Below are positions 1-5,574 of a stretch of DNA of 5,574 nt, one piece after another (the first letter of the stretch is position 1; the number at the start of each line of letters is the position of its first letter). This DNA is from CANJQH01 sp031368515. Its GTDB lineage: Bacteria; Chloroflexota; Anaerolineae; J036; Brachytrichaceae. Both the position numbers and the translations under genes were made by a program. The DNA is taken from NCBI GenBank assembly GCA_031368515.1, contig JANMNW010000459.1, forward strand, positions 1 through 5,574. Reading direction: 5' to 3'. The notes under the pieces were generated by a model, which worked only from the letters and a program-made list of their open reading frames with translations, did no database searches and was not told the DNA's origin.

Positions 1-1
1 A

Positions 2-760
2 TGGTGCGACGGAATCGCGCCCAATGCGTTTGTTGAGGCCGATCCGCGCGTGCGGCCAGACGCCGTAGTGATTGGTGAACCCACGCGCATGCGCGTGTAT
101 CGTGGCCATAAGGGGCGAATTGAGCTGAAAGTTGTGGCCAAGGGCCGCAGCGCCCACGCAGCCAGCAATCATCTGGGCGACAACGCGGTCTACAAACTGC
201 TGCCGCTGATCCAAGGCATTCGCGATCTGGAACCGCAGTTGGGCGATCATCCATTTCTGGGGCACGGCAAGATCACGCTGAGCGACGTGCGCGTGCAGAC
301 GCCCAGCTTGAACGCCGTGCCGGATGAAGCCACGATTTACATCGACCGGCGTCTGACGTTTGGCGAGAGCCGCGAGCAGGCAGCGGCGCAGGTGCGCGCG
401 CTGATTCCGCCGGGCGATCGGGAAAGCGTTCGGGTCGAAGAACTTTTCTACGACGAGCCGAGCTACACCGGATTCGTCTTTCCGGTTGACAAATATTTCC
501 CGCCCTGGGCGCTGGACGAAGCGCATCCGCTGGTGCAATCGGGGCAGGCCGCCCGCGCGATGCTGGGCCTGCACAACGCGCCCACCGGAAAATGGGATTT
601 CAGCACGAACGGCACGTATTGGGCCGGCAAGGCGGGTATACCCGCCATCGGGTTTGGACCTGGCGACGAAATAACGGCCCACACAACACGTGACAGCGTC
701 GCGCTGGATGATGTTGTCAAGTCAACCGAGTTTTACGCGCTGATCACCGCGCTGATCTAG
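2..760 (+). CDS. YgeY-like M20 family metallohydrolase, 5'-partial
   Basis: This is the C-terminal 252 residues of an M20-family zinc amidohydrolase/peptidase. The reading frame is open to the left edge, so the true start lies outside; the GTG at 50 is internal. The first visible residues are WCDG. In YgeY proteins a DCDG stretch directly follows the metal-bridging Glu pair, so the catalytic residues probably lie just upstream. Visible features are the metal-ligand Glu in IGEPT (base 77), the SAH stretch of the lid/dimerisation domain with its His at base 155, the GDNAVYKL segment, and the C-terminal metal-ligand His in ITAHT (base 680). The strings PSYTGFVFP, KWDFSTNG and GIPAIGFGPG closely resemble what I recall of E. 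coli YgeY and point to that subfamily rather than to ArgE or DapE. YgeY lies in a selenium/purine catabolism gene cluster; its exact substrate is not settled. The next gene starts 27 bases downstream and encodes a molybdenum hydroxylase subunit, which supports a shared catabolic role. The protein is likely cytoplasmic. Confidence 0.85.
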   Translation, partial: WCDGIAPNAFVEADPRVRPDAVVIGEPTRMRVYRGHKGRIELKVVAKGRSAHAASNHLGDNAVYKLLPLIQGIRDLEPQLGDHPFLGHGKITLSDVRVQTPSLNAVPDEATIYIDRRLTFGESREQAAAQVRALIPPGDRESVRVEELFYDEPSYTGFVFPVDKYFPPWALDEAHPLVQSGQAARAMLGLHNAPTGKWDFSTNGTYWAGKAGIPAIGFGPGDEITAHTTRDSVALDDVVKSTEFYALITALI

Positions 761-787
761 CGGCGTGTTCTAACGGATTGTTTTTGT

Positions 788-2191
788 ATGTGGAAAACTT
801 ATCTGTCGCCTGCGACCCTGGACGAAGCGTTGGCGATGCTGGACCAATATGGCGCGCGTGCGCGTCTGGTCGCAGGCGGTACCGATCTGATGGTTGAGGT
901 TGAGCGCGGCGGCCGCGTCCCCGAAGTGCTGATCGATCTAACCCGACTACCCGGCATGGGCGAAATTTCAGTGGATACGGCCGGCGTGTTGCATATCGGG
1001 CCGCTGGTCACACACAACCAGGCTGCAACTTCGGCGCTTGTGCGCGAACGCGCGTTCCCGCTGGCGCGCGCCTGTTGGGAAGTGGGCGCGCCGCAGATTC
1101 GCAACCGTGCCACGATCGCGGGCAATTTGGCCACAGCATCGCCTGCCAATGACACCATCACGCCGCTGTGGGCGCTGCAGGCAAGCATCACCGTGCGTAG
1201 CGTTCGTGGCGAACGCACGTTGGGTTGCGAGCAGTTTTTCAAGGGCGTGCGCAAGACCGCTCTGGAGCCCGGCGAGATGATCGTGGACATTTCCGTGCCG
1301 GCGCCGACGCTGGCACAGCGCGGAACTTTTCTCAAGCTGGGGCTGCGCCGCGCGCAAGCAATTTCGATCGTCAACGCTGCTGTCGTGTTGGTTTTTGACG
1401 GCGACACGGTCGCGGACGCGCGGGTGGCGCTGGGCAGCGTTGCGCCGACGATCGTGCGGGCGGCTGAGGCGGAAAGCCTGTTGCGCGGCCAGGAATTGAG
1501 CGACAGGGTCATTGCCGATGCGGCATCGGCTGTGTCGCGCTCGGTGACGCCGATCAGCGATGTGCGCGGCAGCGCCGACTACCGGCGTTACATGACCGGC
1601 GTGCTGGTGCGACAGGCGCTGGAGTCGCTGGCCGCCAAGACGGAACGCGACACGATGCCGGCTGAACCCGTGGTGTTGCGCGGTGCTTCGGACGGACGCC
1701 TGAGCACTGGCGCGCCATTTGACGGCAAGATCGCTGCACGAGTGAATGGGCGCGATGTGGTGCTGGGCGATGCGCACGACAAATCGTTACTGCGCCTGTT
1801 GCGCGAGGACGGCGCGTTGACGGGGACAAAAGAAGGTTGCGCTGAGGGCGAATGCGGCGCCTGCACGGTGCTTTTGGATGGCATGGCGGTGATGAGTTGT
1901 TTGACGCCGGCGGCGCAGGCGCATGGCCGGTCGGTGACGACGATTGAAGGGTTGTCGGCCGAATCAGCGCTGCATCCGGTGCAACAGGCTTTTGTGGCGC
2001 ATGCGGCGGTGCAATGCGGCTACTGCACGCCTGGTTTTGTGATGAGCGCGGCGGCGCTGCTGGACGAGCGCAAGGCGCCGGATGACGATGCGATCCGGCA
2101 GGCGCTTGCAGGAAATCTTTGCCGGTGCACCGGGTATTACAAAATCCTCGATGCCATTCGCGCTGCGGCTACGCATGTAGACTTTGCATAG
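788..2191 (+). CDS. Xanthine dehydrogenase-family FAD/[2Fe-2S] fusion subunit
   Basis: This 467-residue protein carries the electron-transfer half of a molybdenum hydroxylase. Residues 1-170 are the molybdopterin-dehydrogenase FAD-binding domain, with the FAD motifs AGGTDLMVE (29-37) and TIAGNLATASPAND (109-122). Residues about 175-283 are the C-terminal FAD subdomain (KLGLRRAQAISIVNAA). A linker of about 30 residues (284-313) leads to a plant-type [2Fe-2S] domain with Cys351, 356, 359 and 371, then the helical second-cluster domain with Cys410, 413, 445 and 447 (QCGYCTPGF and NLCRCTGYY). All eight cluster cysteines are present. The order FAD then FeS is the reverse of bacterial XdhA and of eukaryotic xanthine dehydrogenase, where FeS comes first; in many bacteria the two are separate CoxM-like and CoxS-like proteins. 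The ATG at 788 fits the usual N-terminus of the FAD family. Only a weak CGGA (774-777) lies upstream, so translation may depend on coupling to the gene before it. It should pair with the Mo subunit encoded 9 bases downstream. Confidence 0.93.
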   Translation: MWKTYLSPATLDEALAMLDQYGARARLVAGGTDLMVEVERGGRVPEVLIDLTRLPGMGEISVDTAGVLHIGPLVTHNQAATSALVRERAFPLARACWEVGAPQIRNRATIAGNLATASPANDTITPLWALQASITVRSVRGERTLGCEQFFKGVRKTALEPGEMIVDISVPAPTLAQRGTFLKLGLRRAQAISIVNAAVVLVFDGDTVADARVALGSVAPTIVRAAEAESLLRGQELSDRVIADAASAVSRSVTPISDVRGSADYRRYMTGVLVRQALESLAAKTERDTMPAEPVVLRGASDGRLSTGAPFDGKIAARVNGRDVVLGDAHDKSLLRLLREDGALTGTKEGCAEGECGACTVLLDGMAVMSCLTPAAQAHGRSVTTIEGLSAESALHPVQQAFVAHAAVQCGYCTPGFVMSAAALLDERKAPDDDAIRQALAGNLCRCTGYYKILDAIRAAATHVDFA

Positions 2192-2200
2192 GCAGGTTCT

Positions 2201-4396
2201 ATGACAGATCAATTGGGCAAATCAGCCGTGCGCTTGGACGCCCGGGACAAGGTGACCGGCGTGGCGATCTATCCAGGCGACCGCACGTTTGGCGACGAGC
2301 TGTGGATGAAGGTGCTCTTTGGGCGGCGACCGCATGCGCGCATCCGCTCGATCGACACCCGCGCGGCCGAGGCGCTGCCGGGCGTGATCGCGGTGTTGAC
2401 CGCGCGCGATGTGCCGCACAATGCCTTTGGCCTGCAGATCGCCGATCAACCCGTGTTGTGCGGGCCAGGGTCGGATACGCCTGGCGCCGATGTCGTGCGC
2501 TTTATTGGCGACAAAGTCGCCGTCATCGTTGCCGAGACTGAAGCCATCGCCGCGCAGGCGCGGAACTTGATTCAAGTTGACTTTGAGGACCTGCCGCTCG
2601 TGGATGATCCGGTGGCCGCCATGCAGCCGGGCGCGCCATTGCTGCATGCCGACAAACCGAACAATATCGCCGAATACAAGCGCATTCGCAAGGGCGATGC
2701 GGACGGTGCTTGGGCGTTTTGCGATGCGATTGTCGAAGGCGTCTACCACGCACCCTTCCAAGAGCACGCCTATCTTCAGCCGGAAGCCGGCACCGCCCAT
2801 GTGGACGAAGCAGGCCGCATTATGGTGCGCTGCGCTGGACAATGGACCTGGGAAGACCAACAGCAAATCGCGCATGCGCTCAAACTTCCCCCGGAACAGG
2901 TGCGCGTTGTCTATGACGCCATTGGCGGCGCCTTTGGCGGACGCGAAGACATGAGCGTGCAGATCATCCTCGCCCTGGCTGTGTATCGCCTGCGCGAGCG
3001 CGGAGAGCACCGGCCGGTCAAAGTTATCTGGACGCGTGAAGAGTCCATCATCGGGCACTGCAAGCGTCATCCCATGACAATCAAATCCAAGCTGGGCGCC
3101 AAGCGCGATGGAACTCTGCTTGCGGCAGAAATCGAGATCGTGGCTGACGGCGGGGCCTACTTGTACACCAGCAACAAGGTGCTGGGCAACGCCGTGCTGA
3201 GCGCGACCGGGCCATACGACATTCCTAACGTAAAGCTCGATGCGCATGCGGTGTATACAAACAACCTGGTCAGCGGCGCGTTTCGCGGCTTTGGCGCCCC
3301 GCAAGGGCACTTTGCCGGTGAAACTCAGATCAACAAGCTGGCCGAGGTGCTGGGCATGGACCCGGTTGCGCTGCGGCTCAAAAACGTTCTTGACAGCCAG
3401 CGGCTAACCTCAACCAGCACGCTAATACACGGCGGCGTCAGTTTGCGGCAAGTTATCACGGCTGCAGCCGATGCCGGACGCTGGACAATGCCTGATCGGT
3501 CGCTGAGGCCCAAACCCGGTCGCTTTGTGTCTGGCCGCGGGTTTGCCGCCGCCTACAAAAATATCGGATTCAGTTTTGGTTATCAAGAAAACAGCTGGGC
3601 GGGCATCGAGCTGCGTGGGCGCGATGCCATCGAAGTGGCCATCGTGCGGGTTGCGGGCGCGGAGGTGGGGCAGGGCCATCACACGGTGATGGCTCAGTTG
3701 GCCGCGCACGCGCTCGGGCTGCGTTTGGATCAGATCAAGATGGAGGTGTCTGACACAGCGTTTACCCAAAGTTCCGGCAGCGCCAGCGCGTCGAGGCTGA
3801 CATTCATGGCCGGCAACGCCGTGCGTGATGCGGCCGCTGCCGCGCTCAAGAAGTGGCATGAAGAGGAACGCCCGGCGAGTGCAGAAGCCACCTGGCTTGC
3901 GCCAAAAACGACGCCGCTTGACGATGTCACTGGAGCGGGCGCGCCCAATTTTGCTTATGGCTATGTCGCGCAAATGGCCGAGGTGACGGTTGACGTGGAA
4001 ATGGGCGCGATCGTCGTCAACTTATTGCTGTGCGCCGATGACGTGGGCAAAGCGGTCAATCCGCAACAAATTGTCGGGCAAATTGAAGGCGCGATTGTGC
4101 AGGCGCACGGCTACACGCTGCTCGAGGATTTTCGCGTCAAAGACGGCAAAGCTTTGACCTCCGCTTTTAGCACTTATCTGATTCCCGGCGTGTATGACAT
4201 TCCGGAGCGTGTCGATTCGATTCTTGTCGAGGAGCCGCATCCGGATGGCCCATACGGCGCGCGTGGCGTGGCCGAAATGCCCTTGATTCCATATGCGCCG
4301 GCAGTGATTGCCGCGGTGCACGACGCCACCGGCGTGTGGTTTGATTCGTTTCCGCTGACGCCCGAGCGCGTCTTGCGCGGGTTGGGTCGGTTTTGA
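2201..4396 (+). CDS. Xanthine dehydrogenase-family molybdopterin-binding catalytic subunit
   Basis: This 731-residue protein is the large subunit that hydroxylates the substrate at a Mo centre with molybdopterin (probably the cytosine dinucleotide form, as in most bacteria). Domains are an N-terminal a/b-hammerhead (about 15-130) and two MoCo-binding domains (about 150-395 and 415-695). By ungapped comparison with the mammalian xanthine oxidase sequence from memory, Gln767 corresponds to Gln214, Glu802 to Glu249 (GGAFGGRE), Arg912 and Phe914 to Arg362 and Phe364 (GAFRGFGAPQ), Phe1009 to Phe459, and the catalytic base Glu1261 to Glu692 (GARGVAEMPL). Arg880 aligns with Asn330. GQGHHT (490-495) and the SGSASASR stretch (525-532) are further cofactor-region motifs. 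AFRGFG instead of AYRCSFR or AYRGAGR excludes CO dehydrogenase. The start is ATG 2201, with AGG at 2194-2196, 9 bases after the preceding stop, indicating co-translation. No XdhC-type cofactor-insertion gene is in the window. Family assignment is secure; the substrate is not known. Confidence 0.94.
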   Translation: MTDQLGKSAVRLDARDKVTGVAIYPGDRTFGDELWMKVLFGRRPHARIRSIDTRAAEALPGVIAVLTARDVPHNAFGLQIADQPVLCGPGSDTPGADVVRFIGDKVAVIVAETEAIAAQARNLIQVDFEDLPLVDDPVAAMQPGAPLLHADKPNNIAEYKRIRKGDADGAWAFCDAIVEGVYHAPFQEHAYLQPEAGTAHVDEAGRIMVRCAGQWTWEDQQQIAHALKLPPEQVRVVYDAIGGAFGGREDMSVQIILALAVYRLRERGEHRPVKVIWTREESIIGHCKRHPMTIKSKLGAKRDGTLLAAEIEIVADGGAYLYTSNKVLGNAVLSATGPYDIPNVKLDAHAVYTNNLVSGAFRGFGAPQGHFAGETQINKLAEVLGMDPVALRLKNVLDSQRLTSTSTLIHGGVSLRQVITAAADAGRWTMPDRSLRPKPGRFVSGRGFAAAYKNIGFSFGYQENSWAGIELRGRDAIEVAIVRVAGAEVGQGHHTVMAQLAAHALGLRLDQIKMEVSDTAFTQSSGSASASRLTFMAGNAVRDAAAAALKKWHEEERPASAEATWLAPKTTPLDDVTGAGAPNFAYGYVAQMAEVTVDVEMGAIVVNLLLCADDVGKAVNPQQIVGQIEGAIVQAHGYTLLEDFRVKDGKALTSAFSTYLIPGVYDIPERVDSILVEEPHPDGPYGARGVAEMPLIPYAPAVIAAVHDATGVWFDSFPLTPERVLRGLGRF

Positions 4397-4402
4397 CCTT
4401 TC

Positions 4403-4416
4403 AGCCGCTTGCGGCT
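4403..4416. other. Short intergenic stem-loop (CTTG loop)
   Basis: A perfect inverted repeat, AGCCG-CTTG-CGGCT, lies 6 bases after the Mo-subunit stop and 14 bases before the next ATG. The RNA would form a five-pair stem closed by G-C around a CUUG loop, a known stable tetraloop type. The following bases (aacctttgattctt) have no continuous T-run, so it is not a convincing intrinsic terminator. It may act as a weak attenuator or a 3'-end stability or processing element, or it may be a copy of a small dispersed repeat. It marks the boundary between the hydroxylase genes and the isomerase/dioxygenase genes. Confidence 0.5.
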
Positions 4417-4430
4417 AACCTTTGATTCTT

Positions 4431-5291
4431 ATGAAGCTGAGAACATATAAGCCCCTGTGGGGCATGACGGGAACGCTGGAGCAGCAGTTTCGCCAGATCG
4501 CCGAAGGCGGCTATGAAGGGGTGGAGACGGGATTGCCGACGCCCGAGAATGAGCCTGAGTTTCGCGATTTGCTGCGCAAATACAAGCTGGATTACGTGCC
4601 GATGGTGTTTACCGCCGGCAAAAACTGGCGCGAGCATCTTGAATCGTTCAGGGTGCAGCTCAAGCGGGCGGTGATGTTCTCGCCGTTGATTGTGAATGTG
4701 CACAGCGGGCGCGACTGGTTCAAGCCCGAGGACCAGATCAGCTATTTTGAGCAGGCGCTGTCGATTGGGCGCGTGGTTGAGGATTTTCACGGTATTCCGG
4801 TGCTGCATGAAACGCATCGCACCCGCATGCTGTATACGCCGCGCGAAACCGGTGTGCTGCTGCGTAAGTTTCCGGAGCTGAAAATCACTGCCGATTTCAG
4901 TCATTGGACAGTTGTGTGCGAATCGATGCTGGACGATCAGCAGGATGACCTGCTGTTGGCCTGCCGGCGCACCTGGCACATTCATGGCCGCGTTGGCTAT
5001 GAGGAAGGCCCGCAGGTGCCCGACCCGCGCGCGCCCGAGTTCAAGAAGTATGTCGAGAAGCATGAGCAGTGGTGGGACATTTCCGTCGCGACCCAGCGGG
5101 CCATGGGCCGCGAGATCATGACATTTACGCCCGAGTTTGGCCCGCCGAATTATTTGCACGCGCTGCCGTATTCCAAGCAGCCAGTCGGCGATCTGTGGGA
5201 CATCTGCAAATACATTAACGACCGCTTTCGCAAGCGATTTGAAGGCTCGGAGATGGTTGCGCGCTGGACGGACAGCAACAAAAAGGGTTAA
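4431..5291 (+). CDS. Sugar phosphate isomerase/epimerase-like TIM-barrel protein
   Basis: This 286-residue protein belongs to the xylose isomerase-like TIM-barrel (AP endonuclease 2) superfamily, whose members isomerise or epimerise sugars, inositols and related compounds with a divalent metal. The barrel starts at the N-terminus, with GYEGVETG (27-34) as the typical second-strand motif. The expected metal ligands are all visible: Glu127 in HETHR, Asp155 with His158 in ADFSHW, His185 in HIHGR, and Glu235 in TPEFGPP. His91 in NVHSG is another likely active-site residue. The length is normal for the family, there is no signal peptide, and the protein should be cytoplasmic. The specific substrate is not recognisable. 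ATG 4431 is preferred over an in-frame TTG at 4422, which would add three residues; neither has a clear Shine-Dalgarno sequence. The next gene, a PhyH-like dioxygenase, begins 5 bases after this stop, so the two are probably translated together and share a pathway. Confidence 0.85.
   Translation: MKLRTYKPLWGMTGTLEQQFRQIAEGGYEGVETGLPTPENEPEFRDLLRKYKLDYVPMVFTAGKNWREHLESFRVQLKRAVMFSPLIVNVHSGRDWFKPEDQISYFEQALSIGRVVEDFHGIPVLHETHRTRMLYTPRETGVLLRKFPELKITADFSHWTVVCESMLDDQQDDLLLACRRTWHIHGRVGYEEGPQVPDPRAPEFKKYVEKHEQWWDISVATQRAMGREIMTFTPEFGPPNYLHALPYSKQPVGDLWDICKYINDRFRKRFEGSEMVARWTDSNKKG
5282..5287 (+). promoter_or_regulatory. Ribosome binding site for the PhyH-like gene
   Basis: AAAGGG lies inside the last codons of the isomerase gene, 9 bases before the ATG at 5297. 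It is the clearest Shine-Dalgarno sequence in the window. It supports this ATG as the start of the final gene and suggests that ribosomes finishing the upstream gene re-initiate here. Confidence 0.6.
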
Positions 5292-5296
5292 TACAA

Positions 5297-5574
5297 ATGG
5301 AATCATCATTCGCTAAGTCCACCGTCACAAAAGTGATCCCGGGGTTTGACGAGGTCAAGGAGCTTGAGCGCCGTCTGCAGTTTCACCCCAGCACGGTGAC
5401 CGATCCCAAGACGCTGACGCCGGCGCAAGTGGCGGCCTACAACGCCGAGGGCTATGTCAAAAACATTCGCATCTTTGACGAAGCCGAGATGACGGTGCAC
5501 CGGCGCTTTTTTGACGGCATCCTCGAGCGCACGCTTGCCAGCGGCGCGAACAGCTATTCAATCATTTCCGCCCA
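5297..5574 (+). CDS. Phytanoyl-CoA dioxygenase (PhyH) family protein, 3'-partial
   Basis: An open frame runs from ATG 5297 to the right edge, giving 92 residues with no stop. The pattern LTPAQVAAYNAEGYVKNIRIFDEAEM (residues about 40-65), followed by RRFFDGILER and SYSIISA, is the typical N-terminal region of bacterial PhyH-like proteins, which are Fe(II)/2-oxoglutarate-dependent oxygenases that hydroxylate or sometimes halogenate small molecules. The iron ligands (HxD and a distal His) and the 2-oxoglutarate-binding Arg lie beyond the window, so catalytic competence cannot be judged. The first 35 or so residues form a polar extension before the fold begins. The start is supported by AAAGGG 9 bases upstream and by close spacing to the isomerase gene. 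The family call is fairly sure; the substrate is unknown. Confidence 0.75.
   Translation, partial: MESSFAKSTVTKVIPGFDEVKELERRLQFHPSTVTDPKTLTPAQVAAYNAEGYVKNIRIFDEAEMTVHRRFFDGILERTLASGANSYSIISA

Noticed and set aside
50..52. GTG as the start of the M20 protein
   Set aside because: The frame stays open to the left edge with YgeY-like residues (CDG), and a start here would delete the catalytic N-terminal half.
761..787. Promoter or regulatory site between the M20 and FAD/FeS genes
   Set aside because: The 27-base gap is too short for a full promoter, and I saw no -35/-10 pair or inverted repeat. The T-rich tract before the ATG has no assignable role.
2222..3310. Long antisense open frame of 362 codons
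   Set aside because: It lies entirely opposite the well-supported Mo subunit, and its translation shows no recognisable domain. Long antisense frames are expected in GC-rich coding DNA.
788..4396. CO dehydrogenase (CoxMSL)
   Set aside because: The catalytic-loop signature of CoxL (AYRCSFR, or AYRGAGR in form II) is absent; GAFRGFGAPQ at 359-368 of the large subunit is the xanthine dehydrogenase type.
4422..4430. TTG start for the isomerase-like protein
   Set aside because: It adds only three residues (MIL) before the ATG at 4431 and has no better ribosome binding site, and the family fold begins right after the ATG.
4403..4430. Rho-independent terminator
   Set aside because: The five-pair stem is short and is followed by a mixed sequence without a run of T residues.
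4401..5309. Antisense open frame of 302 codons
   Set aside because: It mirrors the isomerase gene, whose metal-site residues are all intact. Its product is rich in His, Arg and Ala with no family pattern, typical of a shadow frame.

Overview
The window is a compact run of five genes, all on the + strand, with gaps of 27, 9, 34 and 5 bases. The first gene is cut by the left edge and the last by the right edge. I saw no RNA genes, mobile elements, CRISPR arrays or strong terminators, and no gene-free stretch longer than 34 bases. The DNA is GC-rich by eye (roughly 60%, not computed) and most starts have weak or absent Shine-Dalgarno sequences. The gene content would fit an uncultured or environmental bacterium such as a Chloroflexota member, but this placement is a low-confidence inference.

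Left module (2-4396): the C-terminal part of a YgeY-like M20 metallohydrolase is followed by a two-gene molybdenum hydroxylase of the xanthine dehydrogenase family. The first hydroxylase gene encodes one polypeptide with an FAD domain at the N-terminus and both [2Fe-2S] domains at the C-terminus, the reverse of the usual XdhA order. The second encodes the molybdopterin-binding catalytic subunit. Together they carry the full electron path: Mo centre, two [2Fe-2S] clusters, FAD. In E. coli, ygeY sits near xdh-type genes in a region linked to purine/urate catabolism, so this neighbourhood suggests oxidation of a purine-like or other N-heterocyclic compound followed by hydrolysis of an amide-type product. 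The active site keeps most xanthine dehydrogenase residues but has Asn where mammalian enzymes have the substrate-binding Arg880, so the substrate may not be xanthine.

Right module (4431-5574): after a 34-base gap holding a short perfect stem-loop come a TIM-barrel sugar phosphate isomerase/epimerase-like protein with an intact metal site and, 5 bases later, the start of a phytanoyl-CoA dioxygenase (PhyH)-like protein. The last two are almost certainly co-translated. Whether they belong to the same pathway as the hydroxylase is open.

Nothing here is clearly a new system. The most notable points are the reversed FAD/[2Fe-2S] fusion, the Arg880-to-Asn change, and the combination of YgeY, molybdenum hydroxylase, isomerase and PhyH genes in one apparent operon.
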